Below are positions 13,701 through 26,000 of a stretch of 64,000 bases of DNA, one piece after another. The first letter of the stretch is position 1. Each line of letters starts with the position of its first letter. This DNA comes from Labia minor. Its lineage: Eukaryota > Arthropoda > Insecta > Dermaptera > Spongiphoridae. Under the pieces are notes generated by a model, which saw only the letters and a program-made list of their open reading frames with translations, searched no databases and was not told where the DNA came from. Made by a program: the position numbers and the translations under genes. Where the stretch lies: positions 68,600,546-68,664,545 of the forward strand of contig OY720344.1 of assembly GCA_963082975.1 (NCBI GenBank). The letters run 5' to 3'.

Positions 13701-16112
13701 AGTTGGTGACTTTTTAATAAAACACAAGTTTTTGGATAAAAAATTACTTTATTTTTTAACGAAGACTCCTTTGAGCTCTATAACTTCATCCAATGTTTCT
13801 CCAATTTTTTTATCCCTTCCAAAAAATATGATTTGTCGAGGACATCAAAATAGATTTGTTTGTGAGATGATTTCTTCGTTGGAGTCAAATCTCTTTCCGC
13901 CGAGCCATTTCCTCAGGTGTGGAAACAAAAAATAGTCACTCAGGGCTAAATCTGGATAATAGGACGGATGAGGGAGCAATTCGAATCCCAATTCATGGAT
14001 TTTCATGGAAATTCACTTTTTTTCTTCTCAAATCACGAGGTAATGTGCTATTAATAGATGTCAAACAAAAACTAAAAAACCCAAATGGTTCAAATTTCGA
14101 CAGGTATCAGCTGATAGTTTCGTGCTTACAGGAGCAGTGTTGCCATTTCATTTAAAAGACAGGAATTTCAAAAAGTCACGGACTTATTGACCTGCCCTCG
14201 TATATAAAACAATCTATTTTTTTATTTTTTTTATTTTTTTTTTATAATTACTTATATAATATTTAATTATTATATTAATAGCAATATAAATTTAAATTGC
14301 TTTTAAAATATAATATTAAAAAAAAATAAAATCATTTTACCTGTGTATTTCGAGTGAAACCATAGCCAATGAATCTTTCATCATGTGCTGGAGCTGAATC
14401 CGGGGCCACATAAAATGGTTCATAGAGAAACTCAAAATTAGTGACATGATGACTAATTCGTACTTTTTCTTCGATTGGTGATGTTTCACTCTCCCATCTG
14501 AAAGCGGATTATATCAACATTTCATATTGTTAACAAGGTATTCATTTATATATTTTTTTTCTTTATCTCTTAGATTTCTAAAGCTTCTTAGAAAATCGGC
14601 TTATATCTAAAATAAGTTGAACAAAAGATACACTCCATGTGTCTTGTTTCCCGAAGAAAATTAACTAATATATATATATATGTTTTTGCTCACCTCATCT
14701 CTTAATTCATCTTTTGTTGACAGAAGATAAAGAAGAAAAAAATAATAAATTCATTTTATAATATTATATGATATTATTTGTTAAAAAAAAATACCTATAA
14801 CTGCTTTACTTTTCTTACTTCCCATTTTTATCTTATTAGATTCTCCCCTAATATTAAATAAATAAAATATAAAAATAAGTTGACCTGTGGCCAGGTCCGA
14901 ACCGACCGACGGTTTGAAATAAATTAATTTCCAGCTACAGAAAATAATTTTAATATATCTATTAATGTAATAAAAAACAGATAGGCATACATAAATAATA
15001 AATATAAACATTTTTAATTTTATTTTATTTATAATATATATGCAAGACCAGGCTGTGACGTCATGAATGGCTGGATGACGTCATATAATTTTAAATCAAG
15101 AAAAAACTAATAAATATGATTTTCCCGACGATAAAACCAATACAAAGTGCATGATTCGTGGTGATATATAAAAAAATCTCCTCATGTGAAATTTTATGTG
15201 AAAATAACCCTTCCCTTCCTATGGTCGATCGCTAATACTATCACTTCCGGTTTCCGGATTTGCACCAAAAGTTGATCAATTCATCCCACTGATGCATTAA
15301 GTAAATATCCCAAATTTCATCAAAATCCGTTGAGCCGTTCAGGCTGTACACATCTATACGGACAGACGGACGGACGGACGGACAGACATCATGCTAAAAA
15401 TACTTTTTTCTGTTAAGAAAATGCATGATTCGTGGAGATATGTAAAAATCTCCACATGTTAAATTTGGTGTGAAAACAATACCTCCATTACTATCGTCGG
15501 TCGGTAAAAAACAACTAAATATACTCTCTTAGCATTAAAAAGATATTCAAAGATTTTACTAAACAATAAGTATTTAACGTATTTCAAAAAATTTTTTTTT
15601 TTTATTTCTGTAATATTATATATAATAATTTTAATAATTCATAATTATTAATAAAATTAAAAATTAAAATTAAAGTGGTCCTTTGTAATAATATCTGGAA
15701 AAAGTCATCACTCTATCATACAAATTATCTTTTTAAAATAAATGAAAAATAGTGTTTTTAGAGTTTTAGAGAGATTAAATACCACTTGTCATCAATGTTC
15801 TGTGATAAAAGACATAAAAATTTATAGGTTTCATTATTTTTATTAGTCAATTTTTGTTTTTGTCTTTTTACCGACCGACGATAGTAAGGGAGGTATTGTT
15901 TTCACACCAAATTTCACATGTGGAGATTTTTACATATCGCCACGAATCATGCATTTTCTTAACAGAATAAGCGGGAGTGTCCTCCCCTAGACTTTCCCGC
16001 ATATAAATAGGTATAAAGAGTTGTGAATGAATATTTAGAATGTGTAAACTTGGTATTGATAAAGAGCCAGTTCGTATTAGTTTATTGGTGTCAAATTTGA
16101 TATTTGGTAACA

Positions 16113-16143
<31 letters not shown>

Positions 16144-16995
16144 TAAAGTGCTACTTCCGGTTAACTGATATTTTAAATGTAAAAAAAACTGATATGGATA
16201 TAATATAAATATTTTTAATTTTATTTTATTTATAATATATAAGGGCTGGCTGTGACGTCATGAAGTGCTGGGTGACGTCATATAATTTTAAATTAAGAAA
16301 AAACTAATGAAGATGATTTTTCTCGAGGATAAAACCAATACAAAGTGCATAACACGTGGAGATATGTCCTCACGTGAAATTTGATATGAAAATAACCCTT
16401 CACTTCCTCTCTTCGATCGGCAATACTAGCACTTCCGGTTTCCGGATTTGCCCTAAAAGTTGATCAATTCATCCTACTGATGTATTAAGTAAATATACCA
16501 AATTTCATCAAAATCTGTTGAGCCGTTCAGGCTGTACACATCTATACGGACGGACGGACAGACATCATGCTAAAAATACTTTTTTCTGTTAAGAAAATGC
16601 ATGATTCGTGGACATATGTACCTAAAAATATCCATAGGTGAAATTTGGTGTGAAAACAATACCTCCCTTACTATCGTCGGTCGGTAAAACAGAAACGCTA
16701 CTTGTATAGGTAAAATGTCACTTCCGGTAGTCAGATCATGATGAAATTTGGTATCTTAATTTTTTTCATAATTTTAAATCTATCTACATAATATGAAGCA
16801 AATATCTCGAAGCAAACTGGTACTTTACTTGAAAGGTAAACACAACCAGTGTAGGTAAAGTACCACTTCCGGTTAACCGATTTTGACGAAATTTTGATAG
16901 AAATCTACAAACTGTGAATAATATCGGTGTACCAAATTTCGAAGTCCTAGCTTGATTAATTTTTGAGTAAATTTGCTTACAGACATTACATACAT

Positions 16996-17026
<31 letters not shown>

Positions 17027-20000
17027 GACATAATTCGAAAAATGGTATTTTCCGACTCAGGGAGGTCTAAAACGTCAAGATCTATCGAAATCTCGAAGTC
17101 CAAATTTTTGACGATTCCAATACTTCCCTTATACGAAGTATGCGGGAAAGTAAAAAAGTATTTTTAGCATGATGTCTGTCCGTCCGTCCGTCCGTATAGA
17201 TGTGTACAGCCTGAACGGCTCAACGGATTTTGATGAAATTTGGTATATTTACTTAATGTACCAGTATGATGAATTGATCAACTTTTGGTGCAAATCCGGA
17301 AACCAGAAGTGGTAGTATTAGCGATCGACGATATGAAGGGAAGGGTTATTTTCACACCAAATTTCACATGAGGTGATTTTTTTACATATCTCCACAAATC
17401 ATGCACTTTGTATGGTTTTATTCTCGAGAAAAATCATCTTTATTAGTTTTTTCTTAATTTAAAATTATATGACGTCATCCAGCCATCTTACATATATCCA
17501 TACATCCAATCATCTTACATATATATATTATAAATAAAATAAAATTAAAAATGTTTATATTTATTATTTATGTATCCATATCTGTTTTTTTATTACATTA
17601 ATAGATATATTAAAATTATTTGAAATTGTTTCTGTAGCTGGAAATTAATTTATTTCAAACAGTCGGTCGGTTCGGACCTGGCCACAGGTCAACTTATTTC
17701 AGTTATTATCAATTCTGACCAGTGGCGTAGCGTGATCTATTATGTTGGGGGCGGAGGGGGGTCCGGGCGTCTCCCCCGGAAAAAATTTTGACAAAATAAA
17801 TTATTTATTTATTCAAAACGTTTTGACTATACGTAATTTAAAGATGTTTTTTTTTACTTTTGGGTTCTCAGTTACAAAACCAATCACTTTTAAATTTATT
17901 TTATGGACAATGTTGGGGGAGGGGGGGGGAGTGCTAAATAAATAAATTATTTTATTACATATTTGATAATATTTTTATTTTAATTTTGGTACGCCTGGAT
18001 AATAATTTTGATAAAATGGTTCCCACAGACCATCCGTGGTTCCTTTACTGAATAATTACAGGAGTGACCTGATAGGAAACTTATTTCAAATTCTTCTAGA
18101 ATATTATGATCCTTCCTGATTATAAAACCTATATATTTAAATCTAGGTATTTTAAATGTCGTAACGTCATTTTACACAAATAGAAAGTTTAACATCATTT
18201 TCAAATCTTCTTTAAATGCGCCAATGTTTTGGTTAAAAAAAATATATTATTCACATTTTTATGAAAAGATTTTGATGTTTAAAGCAGAGAAGCAATTTTC
18301 ATGATTTCTAAAAAATGCACAAAACTCAAATATTATGAGACCTTGTATATAATTTTTTTTTAGTTTTTTTCAAGTTTTGTCCTTAAGTTTTATATATATA
18401 AATATATCTATACAATATATATGAAATATCTATCTATCTCTGTGGCTCTACAGAATTCGAAAGTTCTTGGCCGCAGCAACCACACTTCTCCAAGTATCCG
18501 TATTCTGAGCCACAACCCTCCAAACCCTCTCTCATCTCTCTCGCGTCCCATCCCACATTATCCACCCACTGCTTCCTTGGTCTTCCAAGCGGATGTTTCC
18601 CACTCGGTCTCCCCCTCCCAATATATTTTTCGCCATTCTTTCCTCTCCCATTCTAGCCACGTGCCCTGCCCATCGCAGTCTTCTCGATTTTATAATTATA
18701 TGTCTGGAGATGCTTAGAGGTCATGCAATTCCTCGTTATGCAGTCTCCGTCATTCCTCGTTGACCTCATCTTTCTTTGACCCATAAATGCTACGCAGAAT
18801 CCTATTCTCAAATACTCTAAATCTACTCTCGTCTCCTAAGGTTATAGACCATGCCTCACACCCATATAATATATATAAAATTTAATTATTTTTTTCAAAA
18901 ATTAAAATATGTATTTTCAAATAAAAATTTCTAATACTTGCCTATTATATTAAAGGGATTTAAAATATAAAACTAATAAAAAAAAATAAACAAGTAATAA
19001 ATTAAAATTTATTTTTCGAACGGGTTTGAGATGGAGAACTCTTCAAACATGTGGAAGCGCCAATTTGAAAAACTTATGTCAATGTGATGTCATGAAATCA
19101 TATCTGTTATTTAATTATTTTGATTTACACAAACACAATTTTTAAAAACACATTTCAAGATCGTATCTTTATAGATTTTATAAATAAATTTAGCCAAGTA
19201 GTATAGTCCTAGCCCATGGCGGTATTTTTTTATTAATGTAATTAATTATTTATTGTTTAGTAAATCTTCTAATTACTACATTAATTTAATTTTCTTGGTT
19301 CATATTTGTGTAGTCCCTGGGTATCAAGTATCTTAGAAGTAAATAAATACTCACAATAGAGTAAATAATATAAATATAAAAAAATTTTATAAAATAACGT
19401 TTTTCCAATGGACTAAAAAGAATAAAATAATTTTTCTATAAGCCTGACAAAGTTTATGGATGAATTGCTTCATATTCAACGAAAAACATTGGGCGCATTT
19501 AATTTAATTTATTTATATGAACAATCAAGTCAAATTTTTGTAATAATAAAAATTTTATTAAACACATAAACTGACAAATTTTTTTATCATGCAATAAGAT
19601 TGATAGTTTAAGAGCTAAGAAATTAATATTTTATTATTTTTCACTGTAATATACAGTAAAAGTCCTATAATCCGGCACGTTCGGGACCAGCTCGGTGCCG
19701 GACTACCGGAAATTCCGGATTATCGGGCGGTAATTATAAGAACAATTAGATTAATAATTATACTAAAAATATAGTATGCAAATACATACCACAAAGTTTA
19801 TTTTACATTTCATATAATGTATGTACACGTACTGTAAAAAATATTACACTTTGATTTATAAAAGTCACGAATGTCTTTTTGTTTTCTTGACTTTTGGCGT
19901 TTAGTATAAAATTTATTTCTAATGATATGGTAATCAATAATTTCTGAAGCACTGTAGCTAGTCACAGTCGGCATTTAACAGGCCTTGAATAAAAGACCTT

Positions 20001-23000
20001 CTAGAAAAGCATTTAAAATTTTGAATAACCCCTTGGTCCATGGGTTGAATCCAAGATTTTATGTTAAGTGGGAGCAGAGTAGCAACAATATTCCCAGAAA
20101 CTAACTCATCTACTGGCAGGTGGGCTTTGCAATTGTCCAAAAGAAGGATGGCTTTAGTTTCTTCTGGTAGACCTCAGGCACAAAGTGGTGAAAAACACAG
20201 TCTTTAAAGAGGACGCAGTCACCCACGCATTTGATTGAGCATCGTATTGGACAGGCAAATGTGCATTCTTAAAAGCCCTGGGTTTTGAAAATTTACCTAT
20301 CACAAAAGGGGAATAGCTCTCGAGCGTTTTTATTTGCTTTAAAGACACACTTTTGGAGAAAACCAAAATTTTTACAATTTTCCGGAGCGATGCCGGACTA
20401 TCGGGCATTCCGGACTGTTGGATGCCGGACTAATGGACTTTTACTGTACTTATATCAAAGTATGTATCAAAATTTAAAAGAATTTTTATTAAATTTACAT
20501 ATTATCAATCAAATCCAAAATGGTTGATTATATTTGAAGAAATAGTGCTACTTGTTAATTAAGTGTTTTAGTATGGTATGTATCTTAGCTGAATTATAAA
20601 GGAAGTTATAGAACTAAATGTGCCCAACGTTTTTCGTTGAATATAAAGCAATTCATCCATAAACTTTGTCAAGCTTATAGAAAAATTATTTTATTCTTTT
20701 TAGTGCAATTTTAATATGATAAATTTATTTAATATAACGAGAGAAATAGAAAAGATGAAGTTATACGAAAATTTACAAATTGAATAAAACAAAAAATAAG
20801 TTGACCTGTGGCCAGGTCCGAACCGACCGACGGTTTGAAATAAATTAATTTCCAGCTACAGAAACAATTTCAAATAATTTTAATACATCTATTAATGTAA
20901 TAAAAAACAGATATGGATATAACATAAATATTTTTAATTTTATTTTATTTATAATATATAGCTGAAGTAGCCGGCGTTGCCGGCGTTACCCGAGGCTGTG
21001 ACGTCATGAAGGGCTGGGTGACGTCATATAATTTTAAATTAAGAAAAACATAATGAAGATGATTTTTCCCGAGGATAAAACCAATACATTAGTGGTGATA
21101 TGTAAAAAAAATCTCCTTATGTGAAATTTGGTGCGAAAATAACCCTTCCCTTCTTATCGTCGATCGCTAATACTACCACTTCCGGTTTCCGGATTTGCAC
21201 CAAAAGTTGATCAATTCATCCCACTGATGCATTAAGTAAATTTACCAAATTTCATCAAAATCCGTTAAGCCGTTCAGGCTGTACACATCTATACGGACGG
21301 ACAGACGGACAGACGGACAGACGGACGGACAGACATCATGCTAAAAATACTTTTTTCTGTTAAGAAAATGCATGATTCGTGGAGATATGTAAAAATCTCC
21401 ACATGTGAAATTTGGTGTGAAAACAATACCTCCCTTACTATCGTCGGTCGGTAAATATATTAATCTTCCAAAATTGATTTTATGCATTTATGTTAAGTAA
21501 ATGCTATTATTGAATAATAATTATTATATTATATTTATAAATAAATAATTTTTATTAATATGAGATTTTATAAATGTATATATATATATATATATAAATA
21601 CATTAATATATATATAAATGTATATTTTATAAATATTTATATATTGTCTTCATAAAAAAAAGGTTATTCTATTGTTTTGTTCCTTTATATCGGGGATATA
21701 TACAATGTATATATATAAAAAAAAGATATTTTCTCTATACCATCTGACTGGAAGAAACCCCTCCTCATTGGCGATACAACTGATTAATAAGAATTCATCA
21801 TTAATTTTAATGCTATAAAAATTTTTTAAATAAGTTCAAATTGAAAATCTATCCTGAAATCAATATGTATGTTTCAGAATCCGTTGAAAAAAAAATAATG
21901 GGAGCAATACAAAAGGAGTTAGTTACTAAAAGTAACTAATCGCTAATTAATTACAATTAATTAATTATAATTAATTATATTTCTTCTATACCTTATAGGG
22001 ATCCATTGAAATATCTATAAAAATTTTCAAAAGTCTATGTCAATATAAGCGGGAGTGTCCTCCCCTAGACTTTCCCGCATATAAATAGGTATAAAGAGTT
22101 GTGAATGAATATTTAGAATGTAATAAAGTGCTACTTCCGGTTAACCGATATTTTAAATGTAAAAAAACAGATATGGATATAATATAAATATTTTTAATTT
22201 TATTTTATTTATAATATATAAGGGCTGGCTGTGACGTCATGAAGTGCTGGGTGACGTCATATAATTTTAAATTAAGAAAAAACTAATGAAGATGATTTTT
22301 CTCGAGGATAAAACCAATACAAAGTGCATAACACGTGGAGATATGCCTTCACGTGAAATTTGATATGAAAATAACCCTTCACTTCCTCTCTTCGATCGGC
22401 AATACTAGCACTTCCGGTTTCCGGATTTGCACCAAAAGTTGATCCATTCATCATACTGATGCATTAAGTAAATATACCAAATTTCATCAAAATCCGTTGA
22501 GCCGTTCAAGCTGTACACATCTCTACGGACACACAGCGGACGGACGGACAGACATCATGCTAAAAATACTTTTTTCTGTTAAGAAAATGCATGATTCGTG
22601 GAGATATGTACCTAAAAATATCGACAGGTGAAATTTGGTGTGAAAACAATACCTCCCTTACTATCGTCGGTGGGTAAAAAGGAAACGCTACTTGTATAGG
22701 TAAAATGTCACTTCCGGTAGTCAGATCATGATGAAATTTGGTATCTGAATTTTTATCATATTTTTAAATCTATATACAAAATATGAAGCAAATATCTCGA
22801 AGCAAACTGGTACTTTACTTGAAAGGTAAACGCAACCAGTGTAGGTAAAGTACCACTTCCGGTTAACCGATTTTGACGAAATTTTGATAGAAATCTACAA
22901 ACTGTGAATAATATCGGTGTACCAAATTTCGAAGTCCTAGCTTGATTAGTTTTTGAGTAAATTTGCTTACAGACATTACATACATACATACATACATACA

Positions 23001-26000
23001 CACACACAGACATAATTCCAAAAATGGTATTTTCCGACTCAGGGAGGTCTAAAACGTCAAGATCTATCAAAATCTCGAAGTCGAAATTTTTGACAATTCC
23101 AATACTTCCCTTATACGAAGTATGCGGGAAAGTAAAAAAGTTGATGAAAAATCGATTTCAATTTGTCAAAAGAGCGAACAGACAGACAGAGAGACAGACG
23201 CCAAGTGAAGTTAAAAAAAACGTTATAAAATTAAATAAGAAATTCTGAGAGGATTTTAAACTATACACTTTAAAAATAACACAAAACCCTTTTAATATTT
23301 TATTAAATAAATCAAATTACCAATTATAACATTTTTATTTAGAAATTTCATTAAAATATATAAACTTACTTATTTTTTTTCTAAATATAATAAATTTTTT
23401 TACGTACCTTGAAAAATTTGTTGCAAATTGGTTATAAATGAACACTTTATGATGAAAAGGTCGTGCCAGACCTTTTTTTGCTAGGCGAACTAAATCACTT
23501 TTATTTGATGGAAATCGTACCCGATGATCCAATTCATAAGTAGGAATAACATAGGCACATAGTCCTGATGCTGAAGAACATCTATGAGTTCTTAGAAATG
23601 TATCAAGACGAGATGCTAAGCCTTCTGAAGGAATTATATCAACATCCGTAACAAAAACATATTGCCCCTAAAAATAAAAATATTTTATTAAAACTAATTT
23701 AACTCTAGTAATTAAAATAAATATATTTTATATAACCGGGAGAATAATAGTAATAATAATAATATAAAAATTCAAAAATCAAATTAATTAAATAAATAAA
23801 TGAAATAAATTAATCATTCATATAATATTTATTAAGTTAATAAAGCTAGAGGAGGTAGAAGTCAAAAAAATCAAAATTCTTAGAAAATTCTATATAATTA
23901 AAATAGCGCTGTATTACTAATTATAACTTAGTTTTATTTGATTTTATCACTTTATAATAATTTAATTATTATTATTTTTGTTTCTGAGGAAAAGGGGAGA
24001 GAAATAAATTGAAATTATTTTGAATAAACAATATTAAATAATTACTTGACAATTTCTCCTGGCGAAATTTCTCATATGATTCTGTGGATAAGCCCGTTTA
24101 ATACGCCATTTGGCAGTGGATGAATGTCTTAGTCCAACTAGTTTGTTGAGGGCTTCTTCTGGTCTTGTGCAATCCAGTGAATTGGGTGATGGTAAAGTAA
24201 CTCGAGTTCTTGAAGGAAGCGGTGCGGGATCACCGGGATATGCTAAATGAAATGAGACATTGTCCCGGACAGCAGGAAAACAACGTCGAAGATAGGCCAC
24301 ATATACACGCAAGAGCATTAATTCATCCTGAAAAAGAAAATGATGTTAAATTCATCATTTATTACCTAAAAAGATTTATAAAAGATAATACAAAAATATT
24401 ATAATAAAATCCTTTAATGATTCATGGAAATATATATTTTTTATTTATTATTGCAACAATATTTATCAAATAGGTCTGAAAATAGGTTTGAAAATATCAA
24501 TTATTTCTCTCATGAATTTAAATAATAAATATTACTAATTAAAAAATTAATAAGTTTTTGAATTTGAGAATAAAATTGAATAACTTTTTACTATCTCGGC
24601 AGAGATAGTATTGCGATCATGAAAATTTTAGATGTCGAGATTCTGATGTTTTTATAAGTTTTGAAGATCCCTGAGTCATTTTCATTAAGGTTGAGAAAAA
24701 TGTCTGTATGTGTGTGTGTATAGACAAGATTACGCAAAAAAGGTTTGAGCTAGTACAATGAAATTTGGTACACGGGCATTATTCAAAATTCGTAGTTTTC
24801 TATCAACTTTTGAGAAATGTAGCTCATCCGGAAGTGGGTCATTACCTACCAGATTTTGGTATTAAAGTCAATATTATAAAGGAGGTCAATTTAGAAGAGG
24901 AAAAATCTCACAGACGAGTTAAATCAAGATTGAAATGAAATCTACAATTTTGAGAATGATCTTTTGAATCTCAGATCCTCCTATTAAACGATTTAATATT
25001 TCTAACCTACTGCAACGTTAGAGATAGTAAAATTACAATTTCGAAGTTTAAATCAGTTCTATTCGTTCTACTCACACTCCTCCTCAAAAGTAAATAAACC
25101 CCCCGGACGCTCACTGCCTTCCATGTTCGTTTTTCGAAACTCCTTTGATTCTCCTTACGCAGGGAATTCCGCCACACTATGAACGTTTATTTATTTATTC
25201 ATGTACTTATTTCTTTATCCATTTATTTATTTATTTATTTTCATCTTTCCTATATTTTCTTTTATCTTTAAATCCTCTAGCTCAAAAAAAGGTGTGATAT
25301 ATTTATTAAATAATAACAATAATAAAAATCTTCGTTTGCCCGTTAATCTGTCCAAATCAATTTAACTGGATCGATTATTATTATTATCATTATTATCCTT
25401 CAGATTATGCTTATATACTACTAGTGAATTAATAATATGTTAATAACATGACGTCAATGAGATATTAAATATTATTATATACATTAAACAGAACCATTAT
25501 ATGTATGGATGTATTCTATAAAAATTATATCTAATTTTATCTCTATTGAAATTTGATCTAATATCTAATAAAAATAATACCTAATACTAATATTAATAAT
25601 TAAAATGAACGATATTGACCTGTCCAGATGCATAAACTGCAGCGCTGATTGGTCCTGCCCATTGATGAGCCACTTGAACTAAGGAATGTAATTTTTCTAT
25701 TGAACTTTGTGTTGCTAAACAAACTAAATATTTATGAGAAAGTTCTATAAATTTCGGGCCAACTGTGGTTGCATCAAAAAAACGATAAAGATGTTTGGGA
25801 TCCCATCTTCCGAGTCGTAAATCCACTGCCAATTCTGGCACTGGAGGTGTTGCATCCGTTGCTGAAAGGATTGGGCTGCAGGCGCGAGTGGCAGGTGCTA
25901 AGGTCACTGGTGCAGGTGCTGTACTGGCGGGGGGACGTCGAGGCGATTCAAGAAACACCGTTTGCTGTTGTGGCTGTTTTTGATTGAATGCTTGAGGGAT

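Noticed and set aside
16784..17167. ORFs over CATA/CA repeats, also at 22756-23248
   Set aside because: They read through microsatellites inside repeat B; Cys/Val/Tyr runs come from the repeat unit.
18421..18717. 98-codon plus-strand Ser/Pro-rich ORF
   Set aside because: The minus strand matches a LINE RT tail; this is its shadow.
25769..25987. Plus-strand ORFs over the B4GAT1 exon
   Set aside because: Antisense shadow of the proline/alanine-rich stem region.
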